A DNA stretch of 64,000 bases from CAZMXP01 sp964570285. GTDB lineage: Bacteria; Planctomycetota; PLA2. The DNA is taken from positions 1-64,000 of the forward strand of contig CAZMXP010000003.1 of the NCBI GenBank assembly GCA_964570285.1, in the 5' to 3' direction. This document shows positions 23,018-30,088 of the stretch, in pieces (position 1 is the stretch's first letter; each line of letters opens with the position of its first letter). The notes under the pieces are model-generated. The model saw only the letters and a program-made list of their open reading frames with translations, ran no database searches and had not been told where the DNA came from. The position numbers and the translations under genes are program-made.

Positions 23018-24868
23018 CTACTCCTTCAGCACCCGCCGCGCGAGCGCCTCCATCACCGCCTCGGAGCGGAGGTTCTGCCGCAGGCGCGCGAAGAAGCGCG
23101 CGAGGGGGGTGAAGGCGCGGTAGGTCCAGCGCTTCTCGAGGATCCAGTCGTGGATCACCAGCGCGTCGAGTTGCGTGCCGAGGAAGCAGTCCACCGCGTC
23201 GATCGGGTGCTCGACGATCGGCTCGCCGCGCAGGTTGAACGAGGTGTTCAGCAGCACGGCGACGCCGGTCCGCTCCTCGAACGCGCGCAGCAGCGCGTGG
23301 AGGCGCGGGTTCTGCTCCTCGGTGAGCGTCTGCACGCGCGCGGTGCCGTCCACGTGCACGATCGCGGGGATCCTGTCGCGGGCCTCGGGGCGCACGCGCT
23401 TCACGAGCAGCATGAAGGGCGACTCCAGGTCCCCCTCGAAATACTCGCGCGCCTTCTCGCGCAGCACGACGGGCGCGAAGGGCCGGAACCCCTGCCGGTG
23501 CTTCACGCGCGCGTTGACCCGGTCCTTCATGGCCGGGTCGCGCGGGTCCGCGAGGATGCTCCGGTTGCCCAGCGCGCGCGGGCCGATCTCCGACCTCCCC
23601 TGCACCCAGCCGACGACGCTGCCCTGCGCGAGCAGGTCCGCGACGTCGCCGGCGAGCGTGTCCGCGCGCTGGCGGCGGCGCGTGAAGACGCGCACCGAGC
23701 GCGGCCGCAGCGCCTCCTCCTCGTCGAAGCGGTCGTAGGCGCGGCCGAGGTAGGCGCTCTTCATCACGAAGTTCCGCGGCCGGCCGCGCAGCGCGAGTTG
23801 GCCGTAGTAGGCGCAGCCGATCGCGATGCCGTCGTCGCCCGCCGCGGGCTGGATCCAGAGGTTCTCGAAGCCGCTCTCCGCCGCGATGCGCCCGTTCGCG
23901 ACGCAGTTGAGCGCGACCCCGCCGGCGAGGCAGAGGTTCTTTTCGCCCGTGCGCTCGCGCAGCCAGCGCGCGCGCGCGACGAGGATCTCCTCCGCGTCCT
24001 GCTGCACGCGGCGGGCGAGATCCTCCCACTCGGGCCGCAGCGGGCTCTCCTGCCACTGCGCGTCCCCGAGGCCGAGGTTGGGGCGGCGCTTCTCCGCGCC
24101 CCACGGGTGCACGACGAGATCCTCGCCGCGCAGCTCCATCAGCGGCGGCAGCGCGGGCCTGCCGTAGGGCGCGAGCCCCATCACCTCGCCGCACTTGTTC
24201 CAGTCGGCGAAGATGTAGGTCGACACGCGGCTGTAGACCGCCCCGAGCCCCGGCATCGTGTAGAACTCGTCGGAGAGCACTCCCTTCTCGGGGCCCATCC
24301 AGACCTTCTTGACCGTCTCGAGGCGGGCGCCGTCGAACCGGTAGTAGGACTCCGACTCGCGCGCGAGCGCATGCGTCTCGTCGGCGGCCGGCACGCCCTC
24401 GACCACGTCGGCGCGATAGCTGCCGACGCCGTCCACGACCATCACCGCGCCGCGCTCGAACGGCGAGACCGCGAACGCGCTGTAGGCGTGCGCGAGGTGG
24501 TGCGAGCAGTTGACGACCTTCGCCCCCTCCGCGAGGAAGAGGGGCGACGCCTCCGCGACCTTGCGCTCGCGCGGCGGCAGGTGGTAGGGCTGGTGGTCGC
24601 AGAGCAGCCTCTCCTCCATCTGCTGCACCGGCAGCATGTAGCAGTTGCGCACGACGAGGTCGACGCGGTCGAGCGCGATGCCGGCGGTCTCGAGGCAGTA
24701 GTCCACCGCCTCGGCGAAGAACCCCGCCGCGTGCTTCTTGCGCGTCAGGCGCTCCTTCGCGATCGCGACCTCGATCGCGCCGTTGCGCAGCAGGCAGGCG
24801 GCCACGTCGTGGTCGTACGCGTTGATCCCAAGCACGAAGAGGTCGGGGTCGGCCATGCGTGCGCGCAT
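23018..24868 (-). CDS. NodU/CmcH-family carbamoyltransferase
   Basis: 616 residues, the normal length. The YgjD/TobZ-like N-terminal domain has 'LGINAYDHDVAACLLRNG', 'AIAKERLTRKKHA', 'HHLAHAYSAFAVSPFERGAVMVVDGVGSY' and 'CLAGGVALNCVANGRI'; the C-terminal carbamoyltransferase domain has 'VGWVQGRSEIGPRALGNRSILADPR', 'MKDRVNARVKHRQGFRPFAPVVL' and 'LLNTSFNLRGEPIVEHPIDAVDCF'. Such enzymes transfer carbamoyl from carbamoyl phosphate to sugar or antibiotic hydroxyls. No sugar- or polyketide-modifying partner is adjacent, so the substrate is unknown. MADPDLFVLG (24856) is an alternative start. Confidence 0.92.
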   Translation of the reverse strand: MRARMADPDLFVLGINAYDHDVAACLLRNGAIEVAIAKERLTRKKHAAGFFAEAVDYCLETAGIALDRVDLVVRNCYMLPVQQMEERLLCDHQPYHLPPRERKVAEASPLFLAEGAKVVNCSHHLAHAYSAFAVSPFERGAVMVVDGVGSYRADVVEGVPAADETHALARESESYYRFDGARLETVKKVWMGPEKGVLSDEFYTMPGLGAVYSRVSTYIFADWNKCGEVMGLAPYGRPALPPLMELRGEDLVVHPWGAEKRRPNLGLGDAQWQESPLRPEWEDLARRVQQDAEEILVARARWLRERTGEKNLCLAGGVALNCVANGRIAAESGFENLWIQPAAGDDGIAIGCAYYGQLALRGRPRNFVMKSAYLGRAYDRFDEEEALRPRSVRVFTRRRQRADTLAGDVADLLAQGSVVGWVQGRSEIGPRALGNRSILADPRDPAMKDRVNARVKHRQGFRPFAPVVLREKAREYFEGDLESPFMLLVKRVRPEARDRIPAIVHVDGTARVQTLTEEQNPRLHALLRAFEERTGVAVLLNTSFNLRGEPIVEHPIDAVDCFLGTQLDALVIHDWILEKRWTYRAFTPLARFFARLRQNLRSEAVMEALARRVLKE

Positions 24869-24885
24869 TATTGCCCGGGGGGTCG

Positions 24886-24891
24886 TAGGAT
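24886..24891 (+). promoter_or_regulatory. -10 TAGGAT, 8 nt before the ATG at 24900
   Basis: Leaderless-type promoter in the 31-bp spacer divergent from the carbamoyltransferase gene. Confidence 0.4.
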
Positions 24892-24899
24892 GGGGCGAA

Positions 24900-26585
24900 A
24901 TGCGTCAGGCGTTCGGAATCCTGCTCCTGCTCGCGGGGATCGCGGGGGGGGCGCCGGGGGGGGCGAAGACCTGGAGGAGCGAGGCGACGCGCGTCGCCGG
25001 GGAGGAGGTCCGCTTCTGGCGCGACCTGAAGGGCCGCCTGCCGCAGGTCTTCATCGACTTCCGGGCGGAGCTGGAGAAGGCGGACGCGAAGCCCGACGAC
25101 CACAAGGAGGCGACGCACGACTACGCGCCGTGGCGCAGGCTCTACGACGACTACCTCGCGCTCGCGCGCGAGCGCGCCAAGGCCGACCTCGCGCTGGCCG
25201 CCTCCGGCGACGAGAAGGCGCTGGCGCTGCTCTTCGACGAGCTTCTCGACCTCTGCAAGACGGTCGACGCGCTGGACGCCGAGATCGAGGAGGGCAAGCC
25301 GAAGGTCCGGTACTACATCTTCGAGCCGCGCCTCGGCATCGAACGCACGGGCCTCGCGCTGCGCCTCACGACGCTGGTCGACGCGCTCGCCCGGTGTCCC
25401 GCGGCGGCCCCCTTCCTCGCCGGCGAGGGCTGGAAGCGCGCGGAGAAGGCCGACGGCCGCTCGTCGGTGACGCGCCGCGTCGCCATCCTCGACGCGCTCG
25501 CGCTGACCGACAACGAACAGGCGCGCCTCGCCCTCGAGGACCAGCTCGTCGCCCGCTCGACCGCGCTCCGCGTCGCGGCCGTCGAGGCCCTCGCGCGGTT
25601 CAGCGACGCCGCGCGTCCCGCCCTGGCCCCGCTGCTGGACGATCCCTCCCCGATCGTGAGGCGCACGCTGTTGCAGTCGATCCGCGCGCACGCGGCCCGC
25701 GACGCGGACTGGATCGAGCCGGTGCTCGCGGCGTGGGAGAGGGCGCAGGGCCAGCTCCGCGACGAGTGCGTGCTGACGCTGGGCGCCCTCACGAAGCAGA
25801 CCTTCGGCCACGACCTCGCGAAGTGGAAGGAGTGGTTCGAGATCTACCGGAAGGAGATCGCCGGCGGCAACTTCGACGCGGAGAAGATCGAGGTGCAGGA
25901 GGCGACGCCGGTGCCGGCGCCGGGGGCCTTCCGGTTCTACGGGCGCCCCTACCTCGCGCGCGGCGTCGTCTTCGTGATCGAGGGCACGCAGTTCATGGCG
26001 ATGCCGGCCGACTGGGAGGTCCAGCGCACGGAGTACCGCGACAAGTGGCCCGGCCTGCGCACGCAATGGGAGGAGAAGTGGCCGAGCCACTGGAAGATCC
26101 TGCTGCGCGAGATGGAGGGCACGCTCGCCGCGCTGCCGAAGGAGACGCCGTTCGGCCTCGTCACGCTGGGCCAGATCTACGTGACGCAGACGGCGCCGGA
26201 GAAAGGTCTCTTCTCCCCGGGCCCCTCATCTTCCAAACAGGCGCTGAAGCTGATCGAGAGGATCCCGCTCCGCGGCTGGTGCTCGCAGTTCGAGGGCATC
26301 CGCGTCGCCGCGCGCATGGGAGGCCTCGATCCGGCGGAGGCCGTCGACCTGCCCGATCCGAAGATCGACACGATCATCCTGCTCGGCCCCGGCGATCCGG
26401 CGGGCGGGGTCTACATGACGCCGGAGGCGACCGTCGAGGCCTTCCGCCGCTTCAACCGCTTCCGCCGCCTCGTCGTGCACACGATCCGCACGAACAACGA
26501 GAAGGAGGCGAGCGAACTGCTCATGAAGGGTCTCGCCGAGGCGAGCGGCGGCACCTACACCTGGCAGTCCAAGCCGGTGGGCTAG
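24900..26585 (+). CDS. exported HEAT-repeat protein with a vWA-like C-terminal segment lacking MIDAS
   Basis: 561 residues with signal peptide 'FGILLLLAGIAGGAPGGAKT'. Middle region about 180-310 has HEAT-like repeats ('VTRRVAILDALALTDNEQARLALEDQLVARSTALRVAAVEALARF'). The C-terminal part resembles a von Willebrand A fold: 'RGVVFVIEGTQFMAM' sits where DxSxS of the MIDAS is expected, and 'IDTIILLGPGDPAGGVY' where 'VLLSDGxP' is usual. Asp and both Ser of MIDAS are replaced, so metal-dependent binding is unlikely. The protein at 39788 has the same HEAT-plus-vWA order with an intact motif. The gene ends at a perfect hairpin. Confidence 0.75.
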   Translation: MRQAFGILLLLAGIAGGAPGGAKTWRSEATRVAGEEVRFWRDLKGRLPQVFIDFRAELEKADAKPDDHKEATHDYAPWRRLYDDYLALARERAKADLALAASGDEKALALLFDELLDLCKTVDALDAEIEEGKPKVRYYIFEPRLGIERTGLALRLTTLVDALARCPAAAPFLAGEGWKRAEKADGRSSVTRRVAILDALALTDNEQARLALEDQLVARSTALRVAAVEALARFSDAARPALAPLLDDPSPIVRRTLLQSIRAHAARDADWIEPVLAAWERAQGQLRDECVLTLGALTKQTFGHDLAKWKEWFEIYRKEIAGGNFDAEKIEVQEATPVPAPGAFRFYGRPYLARGVVFVIEGTQFMAMPADWEVQRTEYRDKWPGLRTQWEEKWPSHWKILLREMEGTLAALPKETPFGLVTLGQIYVTQTAPEKGLFSPGPSSSKQALKLIERIPLRGWCSQFEGIRVAARMGGLDPAEAVDLPDPKIDTIILLGPGDPAGGVYMTPEATVEAFRRFNRFRRLVVHTIRTNNEKEASELLMKGLAEASGGTYTWQSKPVG

Positions 26586-26616
26586 GAGTTTGTCCGACGA
26601 ATCGTCGGACAAACTC
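26586..26616. terminator. perfect 15-bp-arm hairpin between convergent genes
   Basis: Arms GAGTTTGTCCGACGA and TCGTCGGACAAACTC flank a single A. It fills exactly the 31-bp gap between the HEAT/vWA-like gene and the STAS gene, so it can terminate both. Confidence 0.7.
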
Positions 26617-26958
26617 TTAGCTCGCGCGGCGCGCGAAGGGGAGGTCGCGGCCGTCGACGACGGGCACGAGGAAGCGCGCCGCGGCGCGCGCGATCGCCTC
26701 CTCCGAGTGGCTGCCGCCCGCGACGATCGAGAATTCGATCGAGTCCACCTGCGCGAGCAGCGAAAGGCGGTTGAGCACCGAGAGGCCGCTGTCGCTCGCG
26801 TGGTCGGCGCCGGCGAGGTCGAGGATGCACTGCCGGAGCGTCGGGCAGTGGCGCTCGTAGTACTCGTTGACGAGCGCGTCGGCGCTCTGCTCGTTCAGCG
26901 GGCCGACGAGCGACAGGTAGAGGAGGGAGCGCTGGGGGGTGACGTAGCTGGTGATCAT
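26617..26958 (-). CDS. STAS-domain protein (anti-sigma factor antagonist-like)
   Basis: 113 residues. The STAS pattern is 'SLLYLSLVGPLNEQSADALVNEYYERHCPTLRQCILDLAGADHASDSGLSVLNRL'. In SpoIIAA the phosphorylated Ser sits in 'DSSGL'; here the aligned tetrad is S-D-S-G-L (residues 55-59), with Asp at the phosphosite. No kinase or sigma factor gene adjoins. A C-terminal extension of about 15 residues ends 'DGRDLPFARRAS'. Likely a partner-switching regulator, but regulation by phosphorylation may be absent. Confidence 0.72.
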   Translation of the reverse strand: MITSYVTPQRSLLYLSLVGPLNEQSADALVNEYYERHCPTLRQCILDLAGADHASDSGLSVLNRLSLLAQVDSIEFSIVAGGSHSEEAIARAAARFLVPVVDGRDLPFARRAS

Positions 26959-27027
26959 GGCTGGCTCTGTTGTGTTTTCCGGACGCCTGGGTGCGACGAA
27001 AGAGGCAGGCGCAACCCGCGTGCCGCG

Positions 27028-30000
27028 TCAGGGCGCGCCGTAGAGGACGACGCCCAGCAACGCCGGGGTCTCCCCCGCCTTCGCGGCGCGACGGGCCTTG
27101 CGCTGCTCGGCGCGCAGCACGAAGGGGAACGAGAGGCCCCGCTCCACGCACTCCCGGGCGAGTTCCTGCGCGGTCTCCGGCGGCAGGGGGCCCGCGAGCG
27201 CCAGCGCGACGTGGCGTGACGCCGGGAACGCGAGCGCCTCGCCCAGCGCCCAGACCGCCTCCGCGCGCGGGCTCGGGCCTCCCACGGCCTGCGTCGCGGC
27301 GGCGAGGACCGCGTCGGCGGGGGGCATGGCGGCGAGCACGCGCCCCGCCGGGGGCCGCCCCAGATCGAGACGGATCGGCTCGCCGAGCCAGAGCAGGCGC
27401 GCGCGCCCGCCCGCCGGGGGCGCCTCCCCCGAGGGGCCCCCGCCCTGCACGAGGAGCCCGCGCGCGTCCGCGGGCCACTCCGTGCCGCGCTGCCGGAGAA
27501 ACGAGGCGGCGGAGGAGACGAGGTAGAGGTCGAACGCGTCCAGCGCGATCCCCTTCTTCCACGGGAGCGTCGGCAGCGCGAGGCCCGCGTCCGGCGCGAG
27601 GATGAGCACCCGCTTGCCCTCGAGCAGCGGTGCCGCCGCGGCGAGCGGGTCGGCCGCGTCGAGGGGGCGCAGCAGGGCGCGGGTCCGGTCGAGGACGAGC
27701 AGCGCCGAGACGTACTCGTCCTTGACCATCAGCAGGAGCGCCTCCTCCTCGCGGAGCGCCGCCTGCACGCCGGGAAGGTCGGGGGCGCGGGGGAAGGCGA
27801 GCGACGCGGCCACCGGGCTCCGCGCGCGCATCCTCTCCACGGTCGCGCGAAAGGCCGCGACCGCCGCGGCGACGTCCGCCCCCTCCGCGCGCGCCTCGCG
27901 CAGCGCGCCGCGCGCCGCGACGTACTCGGCGTGCAGGCTCTCGTCGAGGCCCGCGAGGAGGATCGTCTCCCGGCCCCGCAGCGCGACCTCGAGGCGGGCG
28001 CGCCGCGCGCGCTCCATCAGCGGCAGCGCCCGCCCCGCGCGCACGCCCTCGTCGCCCTCCGCCCCGAGCAGGATCGAGAGCCCGAAGCTGGGCGCGAAGT
28101 CGGCCCGCTCCCCGGGCACGTGCGGGTGCCACTCGGCACCCCGCTCGGGCGCGCCATCCAGCAGCCGGAGCGCCGACTCGACATCGCCTTGATCGCCGGT
28201 GACCAGCGCGAGGTGGGCGAGCGCGGTCGCCTCCGTCTCGCGGTCGCCGGCCGAGCGCGCGAGATCCGCGGCGGCGCGCCAGTGCTCGCCCCCCGCGGCC
28301 CCCGCCACGACCGCCTCCGCGGTCTTCGCGATCGCCTTCAGGCGCTCGTCGCCCGTGCCCGCCGCGAACGCCTTCACCTGCGACAGCCGCGCGAGGGCCG
28401 GGTCGTGCCTTCCGAGCCCGACGAGCACCTTCGTCTCGCGGGCGAGCGCGGGGATCGCGAGGCCGGGCTCCTGCAGCTTCGTGAAGAAGACGGAGGCGTG
28501 CGCGAGCGCCTCGAGCGCCTTCTCGTTCTCGCCCTCGAGGAGCAGCAGGTCCGCGAGCAGCGCCCACGCGGCCGCGGCGTTGCCGTACTCGGTGTGCGTG
28601 CCCTTCTCGTACTCCTTCAACGCGGCGGAGGCGGCCTCGCGCGCCTCGCCGAGGCGTCCGGCCTGGCGAAGGATCGCGACGCGCTGCAGGTGGATCCGCC
28701 CCCGCTCCCCCCCTTCGTTCGCCGCGGCCATCGCGGAGGCGAAGAGCGCGTCGCTCTCCGCCGCCCTCCCGCGCAGTCCCGCGATCCCCGCCTTGCCCGC
28801 CAGCGCCCGGGAGGCGCCGGGGTGACGCGCAAGGTAGGCATCGTAGTGCGCCTCCGCGTCGCGCAGGGCGCCGCGCTCGAGCTGCAGATCGCCGAGTTCC
28901 GCCTGGAGTTCCAGCCTCCCCCGTTCGTCGGGCATCGCGTCGTGGGCCTCGCGATAGGCGGCGAGGCTCTTCTCGAGGCGCCCGAGACGCCGCAGCACAT
29001 ACGCGCGCTGGATGAGACCCCTGAGCCGGACCTCGGCGGTCGAGCCGGCGTCGGGAGCGAGGAGCGCGTCGAGGTTGGCCATCGCCTCGGGGTAGGCGCC
29101 GACCTGGGTCAGGACGGTGCTCAGGTTGAACAGGCACTGGGAGAGCAGGTCCGCATCCCCGGTCTCCCGCGCGGCCTCCAGCGCCTTCTCGTAGTAGGTC
29201 CGCGCCTGCCGCGGCATTCCCTCCCGGGTCTGCAGCAGGTGGCCGAGCCCTCCGAGCAGCAGCGCCTCGCTGCGCCGCTCGCGAAGCTGGCGCGCGAGCT
29301 CGATCGCCCGGGTGTAGTCCTCGCGCGCCTTGGGGACCTGCCCCGCGAGGAGGCCGATCTGCGCGCGCGCCCCCAGCGCGGCCAGCAGCTCCGGCTGGTC
29401 GTCGAGGCGCTCGTTCGTCTCGACGTAGGCGTCGGCCGCGCGCAACGCCTCGGCCACGGTCGCCGCCTTTCCCTTCGCCAGCGCGAGCCACTTGCGCTGC
29501 GCCTCCCGCGCGAGCCGGAGCCACCCGACCTCGCGCGCGGCGCGGCCGCACGTCGCGTACGCCTCCCGCGCCTCGTCGGGCCGCTGGTCGAGTTCGAGCG
29601 CGCGCGCACGCACCCAGAGGACGCGCACGCCGAAGACCGTCCCGTCGACCGCGTCCCCGCACCCCTCGAGTTCGACCAGCGCGAGGGGACCCTCGCGCCG
29701 CTCGACGCGCGCCTCCGCCCGCTGCAGCGCGCCGAGCTGGGCGTGCGAGGGCCGCCCGCCGCGGCGATAGACCTCCACGAGGTGGAGCAGGCCGCCGCCC
29801 TCCGGCCCCGCCGCCCGCGCCTGCGCGAGCGCGAGCGCCGCCTCGTCCTCCCCCATCTCGATCAGCGCGTGGACGGCGAGCGCGTAGGGCGTCGAGCGCG
29901 CGGGATGCGCCGCGACGATCGACATCTCCGCGGCATCGCCGGCGCGGTGGGCGGCGAGGAAGGCCCGGGCCACCTCTTCGGCCGGACGCTCCTGCGCCCC

Positions 30001-30048
30001 CACCGGCACGGCAGGCAAGAGGACGACGAGCACGAGTACGGGTCGCAC
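27028..30048 (-). CDS. exported TPR-repeat protein with a CHAT-like C-terminal domain lacking catalytic residues
   Basis: 1006 residues from a GTG. Signal peptide 'VLVLVVLLPAVPVGA'. Residues about 40-640 are tandem TPR-type helices ('SEALLLGGLGHLLQTREGMPRQARTYYEKALEAARETGDADLLSQCLFNLSTV' and others). The C-terminal 300 residues follow the CHAT layout: 'FRATVERMRARSPVAASLAF', 'EEALLLMVKDEYVSALLVLD', 'KRVLILAPDAGLALPTLPWKKG' and 'FDLYLVSSAASFLRQR'. The HG and CxT motifs are not found, so this is a CHAT-like or pseudo-protease domain. TATAAT at N7 marks a likely leaderless start. Confidence 0.82.
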   Translation of the reverse strand: MRPVLVLVVLLPAVPVGAQERPAEEVARAFLAAHRAGDAAEMSIVAAHPARSTPYALAVHALIEMGEDEAALALAQARAAGPEGGGLLHLVEVYRRGGRPSHAQLGALQRAEARVERREGPLALVELEGCGDAVDGTVFGVRVLWVRARALELDQRPDEAREAYATCGRAAREVGWLRLAREAQRKWLALAKGKAATVAEALRAADAYVETNERLDDQPELLAALGARAQIGLLAGQVPKAREDYTRAIELARQLRERRSEALLLGGLGHLLQTREGMPRQARTYYEKALEAARETGDADLLSQCLFNLSTVLTQVGAYPEAMANLDALLAPDAGSTAEVRLRGLIQRAYVLRRLGRLEKSLAAYREAHDAMPDERGRLELQAELGDLQLERGALRDAEAHYDAYLARHPGASRALAGKAGIAGLRGRAAESDALFASAMAAANEGGERGRIHLQRVAILRQAGRLGEAREAASAALKEYEKGTHTEYGNAAAAWALLADLLLLEGENEKALEALAHASVFFTKLQEPGLAIPALARETKVLVGLGRHDPALARLSQVKAFAAGTGDERLKAIAKTAEAVVAGAAGGEHWRAAADLARSAGDRETEATALAHLALVTGDQGDVESALRLLDGAPERGAEWHPHVPGERADFAPSFGLSILLGAEGDEGVRAGRALPLMERARRARLEVALRGRETILLAGLDESLHAEYVAARGALREARAEGADVAAAVAAFRATVERMRARSPVAASLAFPRAPDLPGVQAALREEEALLLMVKDEYVSALLVLDRTRALLRPLDAADPLAAAAPLLEGKRVLILAPDAGLALPTLPWKKGIALDAFDLYLVSSAASFLRQRGTEWPADARGLLVQGGGPSGEAPPAGGRARLLWLGEPIRLDLGRPPAGRVLAAMPPADAVLAAATQAVGGPSPRAEAVWALGEALAFPASRHVALALAGPLPPETAQELARECVERGLSFPFVLRAEQRKARRAAKAGETPALLGVVLYGAP

Positions 30049-30055
30049 CCGTTCG

Positions 30056-30061
30056 ATTATA
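30056..30061 (-). promoter_or_regulatory. -10 TATAAT, 7 nt before the GTG at 30048
   Basis: Perfect -10 hexamer directly before the GTG start of the TPR/CHAT-like gene. The -35 region (C-rich) has no consensus. Confidence 0.6.
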
Positions 30062-30088
30062 GGAGCGGGGGGCAGGGCCCCCCCGCCT

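Noticed and set aside
23018..24868. Antibiotic or Nod-factor biosynthesis cluster around the carbamoyltransferase
   Set aside because: No tailoring, polyketide, NRPS or nod genes lie nearby; the neighbours are a decayed restriction system and a HEAT protein.
22820..26620. Two open frames of more than 1000 codons on opposite strands around the carbamoyltransferase
   Set aside because: Both translate to repetitive Arg/Ala/Pro sequence and conflict with recognised motifs.
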